Counted from the stretch's first letter, positions 9,031 through 23,335 are shown. The stretch is 64,000 bases of DNA from Pipra filicauda (GCF_003945595.2 NW_024104529.1:372001-436000); one strand, 5' to 3'. Notes: generated from the letters alone by a model not told the origin. Translations and numbers: made by a program.

Positions 9031-10184
9031 ACCCACGTGGGCAATGCTGCTGGCCAGGAAAGAGCACATGCAAATATTGCAAAGGAGTAAATATTTAAAC
9101 TTTAAAACAAATGAAGGTTAGTTAAATCGGTCTTCATCTTTTAAATTAGCATTTTTCTACTTATCTTCTTCCTGTCTGTGCCACCCCACATTTGCTTAGC
9201 AAGCAGAACTGTTTCACAGAGATAGTCCTGCAGAAATAATGCAGTGCAAGGGCAGAGCTTTGCTCAGCCTCACGTTAGTGGAGAAATGAACTTTCTCACT
9301 ATGCATTTGTGCAAACTGACCAAGTTCAGATGGTGTACTTAAGTGCAAAAGCCAAAGTCCAAAGGAGGAATTAATGTGTGTGAAACAATTATTACTCCTG
9401 GAGCTGCAACATGCGAAATAGAGCAATTGGAGTTCAGGTGCCAGTTCATTTGGCAAATTCCTCATTTAAAGTCTCCTTTTTTGGTTATGGAGGTGGGCAA
9501 ATCAGACATGCAAAAACTTCACCAGGCTATCTTTAGTATAATAATTTTTCAAAATTGAGAATCTGAGGACAAGGGCATGAGCCCTGATGAAGGAACACAA
9601 GCAACAGTACAATTAATACACTCACATATCAGCACTAACTGATTTTACAGTTTATTTCAAATTAATTAGATTTAAAATACGGTTTCTATCTTTCCGTGTT
9701 TTCAGCCAACTTTTAAAACCACTTTTACCCTTCCCTGGGCAAGCACCATGGGGTTTAATGCTGCATGCATCAACATGACTCTGCAATTTTTCCCATTACT
9801 TCATCCCCATCTATTCCATCATACCAGTACTGTAAATGCAACTCTGAGAATAAGCTCTGTTAGTGAACTGGTGCTATTTTTGGGGCTGAATCAGTGCCCC
9901 TGCTGCAACAAGAGACCAATAATTGTGGTAAAACAAAACCCAGATGCATGGCCTTAAAAAAAGAAATCATTATCATTGTAGGCAATAGCACTATATAAGT
10001 TTTCTTATTTGCCAGACAATGCTCTAACCCCAGATTTATGTTCAAAGACAAAATGTTGAGCAGTATCTCAGGCACCTCTTTCTGGATGTCTCATCTTAAG
10101 CCCAGCATCACTATAACAGACTTGTGTTTCCCCAAGTCCTCTCCCCTCATTAGATGAGGAAAAATGCTGTGACTCTTCCACTCG

Positions 10185-10227
10185 CTCAAATCCAGTAACA
10201 TCAACACTCAAATCCAGTAACATCAAC
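10185..10227 (+). repeat. 22-bp tandem duplication
   Basis: Unit ctcaaatccagtaacatcaa plus CA (10185-10206) is followed immediately by a second copy (10207-10227) that is identical over 21 bases. Perfect identity suggests a recent replication-slippage duplication. Confidence 0.95.
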
Positions 10228-13200
10228 GTCACCTTCAAGTGTGACCTGCTCACTCTCACTTCTGGGTGCAGATCCTTCTAACAAAGATCTGTTATAAAAC
10301 ATATTTTTCTACCCATCCCCACAGTTCAGAGCACCAGCCTACGTTCATTCTGCCTTTTGATTACTGAAGCCTCCTTTCTCTGGCCTTACTAAATGCACAC
10401 GTGATCAGACCACGCAAAATGCTGTCACGCCTCCAGCCCACCACATCCACTGTTTGCACTGCTTCCCTCAGCAGCCCCATCACACACACTCCACTTCCAG
10501 GAACAGCATCTCCCGATCCTGCTATGGCTCATTTATCAATTTCAGGAACAGTTTACTGGCAACACTTGCAAAGCTGATTCGCTGATATCTTTCCATTTTG
10601 ACCTTAATACTCTGCTTGCTGTAATGACCTCTGAAACCTTGACAGCGGCTTGGCCACTGCTTTATGGAAGCCTCATCTTCCCTTGTAAGCAATGCCTCCT
10701 ATTTCCCATCTGCCTGTCTCTGTGTGTCATCCGCCCTTGACTCACTCAAGTTTTAACTCTATGCAGAAAGGAACCCTTCTCATTCTGCATTTCATCTACG
10801 AATCATTGCACAATGAAATCCCGGACTTTCATATGAGTTTGTAAGTGTTGTGGTAATGTGCCACACCATTCATTAACCTTGGGACCAGATCCTGTCTTCC
10901 AAAAAGCAAGCACAACAGCGTCAAGTTCATAATGTTCTTACCCATACTCCGTCTGCAATATTCATCAAACCCTTTTTAACTTGGGCGCTATCCATGTTTT
11001 GCAGTATTCGTGCTTCTTCAGCCTTCTTGCTTCCATCACAGTGATGCCAAACTCCCTCCAACTCATTTCTTGGCTTTACTTTCTTCTTCCAACCCTGTCA
11101 CCAACATTCACAATGTTCTTGCATCCTTTTGCCCTTGAACTTACTGGACGTAACATTCATTAACTCAGCCTCTTCTCCACAAAAACAGCCTGATTGAGAA
11201 CATCAGCTTCAGGCTTCTTACACCCACTGAAGTGCTGCTCTTCTGATTCAGCATCCGGCAACTGCCTCCCTCTCATACTTCCCACTAAATGAAGTCCATT
11301 ACAGAACTGGACTCCACCTTTCACCCTCCTACTATTTCCTGTCCCTCTCAGACTACATTCCCAGTTGCCTCTCAGAAGCACATCTCACTTCCTGAGAGCC
11401 ACACAGATCCAGCTTTCATAAGGTCCCTCTCTGTTTTTTATTCCCCAGAGCTTAAATACCTGCCTCAACTTTTTCCATTTCACCCCCTTAACATGTTTGT
11501 TAACTTTCATTTCAAGATCACTGGTTTTTTTTCCCAAATTTGCTGTTTTTTCAGCTCCTCTGCCCTGCCACTCCCTGTCTTTCCTTTGTCTAAAGCATCT
11601 TATTCACCAGCTTAGTCAGCTTCCTGTCTTTTAAATGGACTGTATTTTGTTTTGCATTTTTCTATTTGCTCTTCTCCAAAACAACTCGGGAGCATCTTCA
11701 CCACAGAAAGATCAGCTTCCCACTGAAGTTCAGGCTCCTTGATTGCTCAGGCTGCTGGCAGGCCCTTCGGTCCAGGGACACCTCCTGGAAACAAGCCTTT
11801 GGCTCCATCGGACGCAAATGGGGTGCGGTTCCAAGGGAGCCTCACTCCAGCATCACTTCCTCTGTTATGGCAGTGCTGAGAATGCACCATTTGGTATTTT
11901 CCATTCCCACAGCCCTATGACTCCTGCAACATCCAATGCTCCCCATATCCTGACGCCACACCCAGGGCATGCAGTGTATTCCCGACATCATGCTGGAAAA
12001 TGGTCACTTGAGTAGGAGGCTGGAATGACGCGGTTAAGTAAAAGCCTACAGGGAGTGGAACTGGCTCTTGAAACAGAGCTGGGACGTGTTAAAAGAGGAG
12101 CTCCTGTGTGGAGCTATCTGGAATAACAAAAGCCTCAAAACCATACAAAAGGTGAAATACAAAAATCTGGAAAAAAATATCAAAACAGAGAGCAGTATTT
12201 TAAAAGAACACATCCTGTAGGAGCTGATAGAGGGAAATACCTGCTTCACGTTATCCTGGGAATTAAGTTGTTATACATAAATTTGGAGTCAGTTTCTGAC
12301 AAGCAAAAGACTCCTGAAGGCCATTCCTCTAGGTTTACATTTACCCCCTTTTACTGACAGCAGCGTATCTCACCGTTTGTCAGGCACAATAAGAGCTGCA
12401 GAATGAGCATATTCAATCTGCAATATATTCAGAACGTGGTCTTCGGGTGAATAGTTAAAAGGCTGCAACTTCTACTCCTGCCTCCTTTTCTAGTGCCACT
12501 GTCTCCAGAAAATCAGGAATCCCATTTGCCAGTTCTTCAGGCTTTCTATCTGGCTATTTCTGGATTCCTGTAATAGGGAAAGGCCATTCATGGAGGGAGA
12601 GGATTACTCATTTTGGATCCCATGCCTCTGTGCTCTCAGTCCCAGCTTGTTGGGAGTAAGGTCATACTTGAACATTGGTCTGTGTTTGACAATACATTCT
12701 TTTTACATTCTAAACATGTACACTTTACACATAAGAGTATTCTTAAAAGTAGTATTTTCATATTTCCAAACACTAAGATTTAAATATTAACCAACACTCA
12801 TGCACTGTGGCTTAATTATCTGTATAAAAAGCTCCATCTTACTGAGACAACATGCTAGTATATGCTCCTTAAATAAAAATATCAGACTGTTCACCTCACC
12901 TTTGTGTGTCACATAGGCAGGGAGAGAAACAATCTAGTGTCAGACTACACAGAAATATATATTTCACCTTCTTGAGCAGTATTTTCTCCTGCTATGATTG
13001 TTTTATAATCATAGTGTAGCTCTGTCAGACATCCTACACAGACAACAGTTGCTGGTACACTGGTTTGATTCCTGACTCTACAGCATTAAAAGGTTTGGGA
13101 GAACTTCTCAAATAAAAAACTCTTATAGGCATAAACCACTAAGAAGGTGAGGTTAAAAGTTTACACTTGATAATAAAAAAGTCTGATGGAACAGACGGGG

Positions 13201-14215
13201 TTTTAGTCAATATATCTCAGCATCAGGATAATGCTGAAATAATGTTGAAACGCCATCAGTCTATCTAGTAAACAAATTAGAAAATAACCTAGATATCATA
13301 ATGGATTCTCCCCCCGCAATGCTATTTTTAGATTCTCACATCTGCCCTACATGCTTGTCCAGTAGCAACCTTGATGGACAAACACTTTTTTTTCCTTTCA
13401 GGAAAACACAGGACAGATGGTGCTCAAAGTATTTCTCTCAGAGATAACAAGTTTTCTGCTTTTTATAAATTCACTCATCTTCAAACTGTGACAGCTGTGA
13501 GTTTAAAGATAAAATCGAAATGATCCAGATCTTGTTCATCTCCTTTCTCTGGGGTCCCTGAAAGGTCACATAAATATGTCTCACTTAGAAGTTTCCCACT
13601 AAATGTGAAATGCATTTCTTTTCAAAGTTCAAACTTTGTGGTATGTTAGAAAGAAGCAATTTTTTCAAAGTTGTGTCTCAGGCCTGTATTGTGAATTTGG
13701 GATCTTCTGGATCCGCTTGTATAGTGTATCAGACAGTATTTACCTCCAAGATCTATTTATAGCAGTGATTACATTCCCTCATTCCTCCCATACTAGCATA
13801 CATGGCAATGTTACCAGCCTGTATTTTCTACTTCCATGTAGTCTCTCACGTTAGATTGTACTTCTACACCCCCCCTGCGTCCTGTTTGGCTTCAATTTAT
13901 CTTTCTCCAGCATAGCTGGGCAGGATGATGTGTGTTAGTTTAAAAGCACTCTCAGGGGCAGCTCTGTGGGGACACAGGCACATCCCAGAGTCACACCTCG
14001 ACCATCTCGACATCACCCAGCAGGTGATGATCTCAGTGCTCCTCTGACCGGCCAGAAGGCTCAAACCTCCTCCTTGCCAGTGCTTCCGCTGGATAAGCTC
14101 TCATCTACATTTGCCATCTGCTCCTAAATCCACCACTTTCTGTTTTATGCAGTGACGTTTTGTTCCATTTTTATTACTTTGTTCCTCAAGGACATTCAAT
14201 TTTAGTCGCATAACA

Positions 14216-14228
14216 CCCCCCCCCCCCC
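14216..14228 (+). repeat. poly-C run (13)
   Basis: Thirteen consecutive C lie in AT-rich intron. The true length is uncertain in any assembly because such runs slip during sequencing. Confidence 0.95.
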
Positions 14229-14914
14229 ATTCTCTGTGTTAAGGGCTTCACCTATTCTGCACCATCTATTGATTTAATCAAATTTAATCAATTAGTCCAA
14301 AGATGAAAACACTAAGCAGGTCGTTCCTAAAATGTGTTAACAACTATTGGCAGACAGACCTATTTCACCACTCCACCATTCCACCTATTTCAACACCACA
14401 TAGCTATCATCTTATAAACTAATTCCTACCTAATGTACTGTTCAGGCTACTAATCCCAGTCTTCCTCTGACTGTTCATTGCTTGCCATACTGCGGAATGC
14501 ATTACAAAAGTCAAGATTAATTATATTAATTACATTTTCTTGCCTAAGAACAAAGCCAACCAAAGTTTTTGTTCAAGTGGGTCCATGATGTAGCATTTCA
14601 AGGTGCTGATGGCAAGAGCAGCCCATGATTAAGGGCAGGGGGAGGAAACCCAGAGTAGCTATAACCAGTCTATTTATAAACACTTTGAAGAATACAAAGC
14701 CATAAGTAAAAGCCAGCATGAATCCCAAAATATGTCATAGCATCCATAATGTCAAAGCAAATTTCCTTGACAAACAGAAGAGCAGAATTGAGAAGCAGGT
14801 CTATATCCCGACACAAAATAAATAAATAAGTAAACAAATCCCACAAAACCACCAAACATTCAGAAATCAGTACTAACTATCTGTAAAAATATGTACGTAG
14901 AATGTAGTTCCCAA

Positions 14915-15545
14915 AGTCACCTACACTGGGTCTGCTCTTACTCACTGTTTTCATTAGTGACCCAGATGATGGAACAGAGACTACATTTATTAAATTGACA
15001 AACAACCAGCTTGATGGGACTGCAAATTATGTTAGAGGACAAAAATGCAAACTGGACAAGCGGTCTGAGAAAAAAGATGACATGCAAAACACTGCACGTA
15101 GGCAAAACTCAACAGCAGAAATACTGAATGGCTAAGGAGAAATTCCCCAGAAAAAAGAGAGGTTAGGTTCAACTTATGGGCTATGAGTTAACAGTATCAC
15201 GCTGTAAAAATATAAACACAATACTGGGATATATAAATGTTAGTACAGCCTGTGTTCTGCATTCATAAAGCCTCGGTTATAGTACTATAAAGTGAGCAGA
15301 GTTTTGGATATTGTTCTTTAAGACAGGTATGTACAATAAAATAAGCATAGTTTTGGAAAATACCAGGGGTGAATACAGACTGAAGAGACTGGGAGGGGAA
15401 AACTGCTGGGTGTGTCTCTAGCTATGAAAACAGGATGCTGCAAGGAATAATTTCTTAACCTCTCCAGCAGACACAACAAGTTTTAACTGCCTTAATTTAG
15501 ATTAGATGATTTCAAGGTCTTTTTTGGTCTTATGATTCTACAATA
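14915..15545 (+). mobile_element. ancient, highly diverged CR1 LINE 3' region
   Basis: Scattered but ordered CR1 landmarks are visible. TTCATTAGTGACCCAGATGA corresponds to the ORF2 reverse-transcriptase stretch FISDLDDGTE, followed by an eroded copy of the KL-DDT-LGG region. Further on come ACTGGGATATATAAA and a final GATTAGATGATTTCAAGGTC...TTATGATTCTA, the CR1 3' UTR ending. No frame remains open. Decay level indicates an old insertion, far older than the copy at 22501. It is in plus orientation, antisense to JMJD1C. Confidence 0.7.
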
Positions 15546-18500
15546 TCCACAGAGTCACTCACCTCTCCCAAATAAAACAGCATTTAGAAACACATGCCCA
15601 AATTACTGATATATTTAAGTCTGGCTTTATTATGCCATATATCTCTCTGACCAACATCACCTATTTCACGGCCTCTCTGAGCAGCTACAAATCATCGATC
15701 CTTGGGGGGCTGCAATGCAAATGAAAGTCTCAAGACCTCGCTCCCTGGCAGCAAATATTCTGGCAATAATCTTGAGAGCTGTGAGATACCAGCTTTCCCT
15801 GCCTGCACTAATCTCAGCCTGCGCATTCCCACCGATGGAGCCGAACAGGAAGATTTACCTGCAGACCTTGGGAAAGGTTCTGGCAGATCATCCCTGACCT
15901 GAAGGCCATGAGCTGGCCTTCCTTGTCTAGAAAATTAATTCTTCTCAAAGACAGGTATAAGGTCAGTAAAATTCACTCTCTGAAGTAGGTATATTGTAGT
16001 CTACTTCATTTTCTTTAATCTCCTGCTCACACCCCTCAATGCCTTCCAAAGCTTTACATATTGTGAGGATAGACTGACAGGCTTTTAATTGCTTGTCTAA
16101 TTGTTCCTTTCCCCCTCTTTATGTTGGCACTGCTTTTTCCAATCCTCGGTACCACCCTGAAGGAAAGATGAGCTAAAATAGTTACAATAAGCACTAATTC
16201 TTTCCTAATTGTGAGATGGAAATTTCTATGGGTCTAAGTATTTTACGATCCTTAAGTTCCCTCTGGTAGTAGTAGAAATTCCATTCTCTTATTCTCACAT
16301 ATCTTGTGTTTTCCTCCTAGTTATCATTGCCCTTACTGAAAAGCCAAAAATACTTAAAGTTTTAGTTGTGTATCATTGTTATTCTCTAACCTTCTCACCA
16401 TGCAAAACCTTCCTTTTATTTGTTTTCACACCATTTGGAAGATTGAGTTCAACTTTAGAAACAAACCAGAATTAAGTTGTCCTGACCCCTGTGTCCCCTC
16501 TGACACTACTTGCAGGATTCCTGCATTAGTCTCACTATACATCCTTGGGCTGACTATTCACCCATTTTGGTCTGCAGACCAGGATAACTCTTTACCGGGA
16601 ATTCAGTTTTCAGACAAGCTTTACATATCTGTAACTTCAAGAAATCGTGTCCTGAGGCTCCTTACACTTGTGACCAGCTTTGCTTATTTAAATTTCCCAC
16701 TAAGATTCGAAACCTAAAATTTCCAAACCAACTTCCCTGTATTTTTTCCACATATTTAAAACTGAATCAACCCCACGACTACTAAGGGTGCGATTTTAAG
16801 TTCCACTTGATCTGATTAACTGTAAACTGCCTGAATGCCTCACCAGCCCCCAGTACTGGCTCTGTCTCTCCTCTGGCAGCCTGATCCATGGCAGCTCACC
16901 CCCCCACCCGGGTGACTCATTTCACTGGAGTCATCTTGCTGATGTAACTCCGTGACTACTCGGATCAGCTCGGAGGCAGAGCGAGGGAAGCCAGCCCAGC
17001 TCCCTCAGCAGCTGATAAAGCACAAAGTGAAACTGAATCCTCAATCCAAAGTTATTTTTCTAGAATATCCTCACTGCTTTTCAAAACGAAGTCTAAAGTA
17101 ACACTGACTTCCTGTTGGTTCAGTGACTAGTTTGAGGAAGGAACTTGCCAGCAATCACATCCAGGAATACCTTGGCCCTATCACTTCTTCTCTTATCTCT
17201 ACCTGGGAAAGTAAACCACCTGATAACAAGCAGTATTTATCTAACAACACTTACAAAGATCCCTATCCCTATTTGAGTTTAACCCTGGGGCCAACACAGA
17301 TTCTTTGCTCCTTCTGTCATCTTTTTCCAAAGCGATTTTGAGCCAAACTGATTTTGGGCTGTCCTTTTTACACTGAAGTTTTTTTTCTAATCTACTATAT
17401 AATTACTACTGCACAGCTTTTCCTTTAGTTAGGTTATTTCTGAACAGCACAAAGCATTTTAAACACCTCCAGTCCAGTTACTAAGAGCATTCTGCCACCC
17501 TTCAGATGTTTTATATCCCAACCTCTATAAGCAGCTTAGATTTCTATGTTTTGTTGTCCAGGCTCTCAACATTTCAGTTATTTCTTAGTAACCACATGCC
17601 ATTATCCATTAACCTTTCCCTAGCTGCAGTGCCTATCACTTTCCTCAATCTTGGAGCTCTTTTCCTTCTCAATTGGTACTAGTCTTCTACCCACTGACAC
17701 TCCTCCATATGCCGAGACAGAAACAAGTGTTTAACCTACAAGTTGAGGTCTGAATGGAGATTTCATTGCTGGTCAAAGCCTTTTTCCTTACACTGAAGTT
17801 CCCAGCCATTGTACCAGCCACTCTCTCTAAAGGCAATTTTTCCAGGTATTTGGGGGCAGAGCCTCCCTGGAAGAATTATCCCCCACCAGGGCAGTCTCCT
17901 CCAAGTACCACACTTCCACTTAGGATTGTCACAGCACTTACTCTGTAATTCTCCAGTGTGATATGCACATCTGTAATCCACCACAGAAGAAAATTTGCTG
18001 CCGTTTATCCTATCAGGAAGGCTAATGATGGAGTCTCTCCTTCCCACTCCCACTCAAATCCCTTCAGGATCTTTCTCAGCTTTCTCATTCTTATCTTCCC
18101 ATTCACCAACATCAAAAGTCCCACCAAGAAATATGCAACTCCTCAGCCCTCCCTTAGTTCTTGGAACTGGTTTAAGTTCCAGCCTCATTGCCTGTTGCAT
18201 CTTGAGCCTTTCAGCTTTTCTGGCTTTTTCTCCTCTTCACTTTTGAACTGTATTAATAATTTCATGCATACTATATTTAGTCATTTTTATTAAATCTGCC
18301 ATTTTTCAGGTTTCCTCCACTGTTCCCTTGATTATTAACTCTCATCTGTTTCAAGTCCTTGCCTTTAAAAAGGACACACACAAAACTCCCTTGATATACT
18401 CACCAGTTACACAGCAACTACTTATTAGCTGCTTGACTTCTGAAACCTTTTGTCTAAAGGAATTTCAACCCTTCATTCAGAACAGCTGTGGGTAGCAGCA

Positions 18501-19896
18501 GGAACCATCTCATACTCAAGTTCAAATGCTGTCCATAAATTACATTCAAATCAAACACTACTCAAGAAACAAGATTTGCTTTCCAACCCCCTGGGAAAGG
18601 GTCCTATGCTGGCTTTGCTGATCTCTACTAAAAGCCCAGTGCTTTATAACAAACTGGATGTGTCAAAGATGTCTGCTTTGGTTATTCCCATGGAAGTCTA
18701 TCCAAATTTGGCACAGTTACAGGCCAAAAAAAATATGAGTTCACAGACATTTGAGTGAGAAATGCTTGCAAAGCAAGGAGCTGTTTCCTTTCCTGGCAAT
18801 CACTGTTCCTGACTCTTGAGGGTTGTGGCCTCAGAGATGAGAACAGAAAAGCTCTCCCCATTGCTGGCACCCAGCACTGAAGAAAAAGGGAGATGTAAAC
18901 AGAGGAGAAGGCACAGGGGGCAGGAAAAGAACCACCAGAAGGGCAAGAAAGACCCAACAGGTGAAACAGCTGGCAGGGGATCAACAAGAATAGAAAGCTC
19001 TGTGTGTTACCCCCACACATCCCCTCTGGTAGCTGGAAACACACCTCAAACCCCCAGGCAACACTCCTCTGTTTTCTACAAGAAGCAGAAATCACCCAGG
19101 CCCCGTCCCCACACACTGTTCTGCTCCACACCCTCCTCCCTTCTGCACCCCTTCCGAGCAGTTTTGCCACTTGCCAGTGTGCATGTGCATGTGGGAATGA
19201 GACACACTGTCAATTTTTTTGCCTTTCAACTTAGTACAGCTCTTTTAATTTATTTCTTTTATAATTCTCCTAATCATGTTCGGCTTTTTTGTGTAACAGT
19301 ATTTCAATTTACTATTTAACTTATTCTTTTTCTTGGCCCAACAAGCCAGGTATAACTGATACAAAACTATCAATAAATCAGATAACAGCTTTAAATCTAG
19401 GACTATTCAAAAGTTTGGATTGTTTTTTACTCCTATTTAAGATATCCTCACGCTGTGTTTATTCAAGATATAAAGCAAGCAATGGATGGAAGTTTAAAAA
19501 CGAAGCCTCCCTTTGGTCTTTATATTCTCATATCTGTAAAATGTTTTTAAGAACTTTACTCCCTTCCCCACCCCCAAAGCAACAAGAACAAGCTTTACAT
19601 TAGGTAGGTATTGAGGGAACAAAAGAGTAACTCTCTCTGACAGGTTTTTATTTTTCTCTGAAAGAGAGCTATTTCAGACCAAGACCCACAAATGGAGCTG
19701 GACAATAGGGCAAGCACTAAATCTTTAGGACACTTCCCCCCCCATTTCATAGTGCTGTAACATTGTACAGTGAATTACTTCAGGAGAATCTATAAAATGA
19801 ATGACCCATTTCTGGTCAAAAATCCCAGCTGTGAATCACATAGCCATTTGGCCTATAAAAAGCAGAAACCATCACCTTTTCTGCGCCTCGCCACCT

Positions 19897-19916
19897 CCCC
19901 CCCCCCCCCCCCCCCC
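19897..19916 (+). repeat. poly-C run (20)
   Basis: Twenty uninterrupted C, the longest homopolymer in the window. The minus strand, the JMJD1C pre-mRNA, would carry G20, able to form quadruplexes. Confidence 0.95.
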
Positions 19917-22040
19917 AACCTGTTCTGCTACATAAAAAAAGAACTGGGATGTTTTCCAGTGAATATAAAAGCTAAAAACTTTTTGAGAAAGAAGAACAGT
20001 TACTTTTAGAACTACCTCCCCTTATGAAAAAAAAATCACTCTGGCATACCTGCATACAAAATTAGCATTTCTCTCTCCCAGTCATTATTCAGTCTTTCTC
20101 TATAACCAAGTTACACCTGACTTTATTTTCAGGATTAGCAGTCTTACAGAGAAGGGGGATAAGGAAAAATACATCCATGGATTTCAGTTTATTTCAGTAA
20201 AGATGCTTTGCATTAAGTGGCTCTAATAGTGGCTTTAATGATAGAAGAAAATACATATCCTGTTCAGGGAGACAGAACAGAGATATTCCAGCTGTGGAAG
20301 ACCTCTCCAACCAAGTAAAGTGTGTTTACAAGAACTGTGCCTTCCCCCCATACTGGCAGCTTCTTCTCTGCCTTCAAGCTGAAAGATGACTTAAGTAACA
20401 TATCAATGGACTTCAGCAATAAATACCTCATCATTGTAATGAAAAAGAAATGGACTGCTAGTTGTCACAGCAGAATCTAAATTAGGTTTCTATATTTAGA
20501 AGTACCACCTTGCTTTTGAGGATAGTAATGTGCCTCAGTTGAAGGGCAAAAGAACTCTATACAAAGTTGGTGCAGACGCTCCTGAACAGGACTATAAGTG
20601 GCAAAAGAGTGTGAAATCAAAGAAAATTATATGTAAAGATGATGAGCATCAAATGTAATTATAACATTAACATTAAAACTAATCTGTGGAAGTTGGGAGG
20701 CCTATGAAATTGGAAAGTGAAGTTTGACTAGCTCAGTTCTAGATCTTCAAAGAAATTAAAAGGACAAAGCTATTCATTCCATTATCAGCTTTTTATTTAT
20801 GACCTTTCAAACAGAAATTAATTAAAACATTGTAATGACACCAGATATTTGTCATAGTAGTGGTGTTGTAGTTATTAAGGTCTAAGGATGAAGACTGACA
20901 CTTCTATTTCAGAACTGAAGAAGAACTTGCATTATTAAAGACTAACCATTCAATTCCTTCTGTATCTGTCAATCCAACAAAATATATTGGCTATTCCAAA
21001 AGCCTCACCCCACCTATTACTTCCCAAAAATATTGAGGACTTTCCTTCCATTGCATTTTTCCCCCCAGTGAACTCTTCTGCTTGAGTTATTCCTTTACTT
21101 TTGGCCTCTGCCACAGACTTTAGTAAAGCTGATCCTGTCAGTGAAACATAGTATTTTAAAGTAGACTCTAGATGTGGAAGTTACTCCTACTGCATTTTTG
21201 CCTTTCATTCTGTCTCATTTTCTTTGTCACTGAAATGTTCCCAGTCTGAACTTAATAAAAATAGTCAAGGTGACCCTCATTTATTTAATATCAAAAACAT
21301 CCAGTAACTCCAGATGCTCCATTCCAAATACAACCAATTTATTTTCATTCCAGTTTGAACCAGATATCAGATCCTCCAGGGCAGATAAGTAGAAAAAAAA
21401 TGCAATTGCAAGCTGCAGTAGTCAAAAACGTGCACTATATAAAGTGGGATGGACTTCATATTAGAAACTACTTTGGTTTATATCACTGGCATGCAGTAGG
21501 AGGAGAAAAACAGGATTAATGTAAAAGCCACAAGACTTGAACATAATAAATTAGGCTGGAAAAAGGTAATTGCAGTGGCATACAAGACACATGTAACCTC
21601 ACCATTCAGCCATAGAGCCATGAAGAGGACCTGTTACCCACATGCCTTAACACTTAGCAGAACATTGGCAAGTTACTGAAATACTTGTCTGCCTCCCTGA
21701 CAACTCCAATTTCAGCATAAGTTCCTTCAGACAGGATCACTTCACAGAAAAACTGAAACCCATCCTTTTTGTTGTCTGGTCTGGTAATACCTTGCAGTTC
21801 TACTTCTCACATGTAAAAATTTCTGACTTGTTTTCAGAAGTGTAATGCTGTCTGTAGTGCACAGACACATCCCACTGGGCTCTAGATGGTAACAGTTTTA
21901 ATAATATAATATGCGTATTTTACCGGAGTTGTCATTCTGCTGCACAATCTTGCTTTTCCAACCAGAGAACCCTTAACACTGGGCTAAAAATCACATTCTA
22001 AGGACCAAAGTAGCTTGATGAGTATGAGAAAGAGAAAAAC

Positions 22041-22071
22041 ATATGTGTGTGTATATATATATTTTTTTTTT
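22041..22071 (+). repeat. (TG)n-(TA)n-(T)n compound microsatellite
   Basis: Reads atatgtgtgtg, then tatatatata, then eleven T. It is short and probably polymorphic. Confidence 0.85.
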
Positions 22072-22500
22072 CATGCAAACTGTGCTGGGGAGGTGTTGTG
22101 CCACAGAAGGTAGACCATAACCTGACTTGTGGCAGGAAGCAGAGGGCAGAGGCCCAGCCACTGTCCCACAGGCCTCTCTGCAGCAACGTGGTGGAAAGCA
22201 GAAGCCAGCCAGCCCACAGGAACTGCAGAGTGTCAGCACCCCTTTCACCACTGCTCCTCACCCCAGCACGCAGCAGACACCACAGCACGGTGCACATCCC
22301 ACTGCAGCTGTGAGAGGGTGATGAATGACCTTTTCTCCTCCCCAGCAACATTTCTGAAACCAAACTCTCATTCAAGAGGAAGACGCTCCACGCAAAAGGC
22401 TGACACTTACAAATGCTTTCCAAGACATGCAGCTCAGATAAATATATTTGAATGTATTTTGCCTATCACTTTGGGAATTAAAAAGCATGGGCAAGAATTG

Positions 22501-23335
22501 CAGAGGGACCTGGATAGGCTGGATAGGTTGGAGAATCGGACTGACTCCAACGGGATGAGGTTCAACAAGGCCAAGTGCAGGGTCCTGCACTTTGGCCACA
22601 ACAACCCCTTGCAGAGATACAGGCTGGGGACAGAGAGGCTGGAGAGCAGCCAGACAGAGAGGGACCTGGGAGTTTGGATTTACAGGAGGCTGAACATGAG
22701 CCAGCAGTGTGCCCAGGTGGCCAAGAAGGCCAATGGATCCTGGCCTGGCTCAGGAACAGTGTGGCCAACAGGTCCAGGGAAGTGATTCTTCCCCTGGACT
22801 CAGTGCTGGTGAGACCACACCTGGAGTGCTGTGTCCAGTTCTGGGGCCCTCAGTTCAGGAAGGACATTGAGGTCCTGGAGCAGGTCCAGAGGAGGGCAAC
22901 AAGGCTGGGGAAGGGACTCAAGCACAAGTCCCATGAGGAGAGGCTGGGGGAGCTGGGGCTGTTCAGCCTGGAGAAGAGGAGGCTCAGGGGAGACCTCCTC
23001 ACTCTCTACAACTCCCTGACAGGAGGTTGTAGCCAGGTGGGGGTTGGTCTCTTTTCCCAGGCAACTATCAGCAAGACAAGAGGGCTCGGTCTCTAGCTGT
23101 GCCAGCGGAGGTTTAGGTTAGATATTAGAAAGAATTTCTTTACAGAGAGGGTGATCAGACATTGGAATGGGCTGCCCAGGGAAGTGGTGGATTCTCCGTC
23201 CCTGGAGGTTTTTAAGACAAGACTGGATGTGGCACTTAGTGCCATGGTCTAGTAACCGCAGCGGTAGTGGATCAAGGGTTGGACTTGATGATCTCAGAGG
23301 TCCCTTCCAACCCAGCTGATTCTATGATTCTATGA
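22501..23335 (+). mobile_element. 5'-truncated CR1 LINE (ORF2 C-terminus and 3' end)
   Basis: About 835 bp carries the end of CR1 ORF2 and its 3' UTR. The first frame reads [15 protein letters not shown] and [18 protein letters not shown]. It then breaks near 22735-22745, and the other frame continues with [16 protein letters not shown] and [21 protein letters not shown] nonsense TAG lies at 23094-23096. The same frame then carries [14 protein letters not shown] and [11 protein letters not shown] to its natural stop at 23250-23252. The 3' end finishes with the CR1 hallmark TGATTCTATGATTCTATGAA. One frameshift and one stop in ~250 codons suggest a moderately young insertion. GAATTG occurs directly before (22495-22500) and after (23334-23339) the element and may be a target-site duplication. 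It lies antisense to JMJD1C and cannot make functional reverse transcriptase. Confidence 0.95.

Larger units (their letters stand above)
5871..14914. other. intron 2 segment between CpG island and ancient CR1
   Basis: This is mostly AT-rich unique intron sequence. It contains a G run (6159-6169), the GC-rich block at 8530-9030, a 22-bp tandem duplication (10185-10227) and a C13 run (14216-14228). The open frames up to ~160 codons have no recognisable domains, lack supporting splice structure and look like chance. Confidence 0.6.
15546..22500. other. intron 2 segment between the two CR1 copies
   Basis: This is AT-rich unique sequence. It contains a C20 run (19897-19916), an AP-1-type TGACTCA in a somewhat GC-richer patch near 16913, and a TG/TA microsatellite at 22041-22071. 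The overlapping open frames of 160-167 codons at 18682-19319 on opposite strands have no recognisable motif. I see no gene. Confidence 0.55.

Noticed and set aside
10185..10227. Possible CRISPR-like or minisatellite array
   Set aside because: There are only two adjacent units without spacers. It is a simple slippage duplication in a vertebrate intron.
18682..19319. Overlapping 162- and 167-codon frames on opposite strands
   Set aside because: No domain, no start context or splice signals that add up, and antisense overlap is typical of chance open frames.
22129..23096. Frames of 218 and 173 codons
   Set aside because: They are fragments of CR1 ORF2 plus chance upstream sequence, split by a frameshift, not a host gene.
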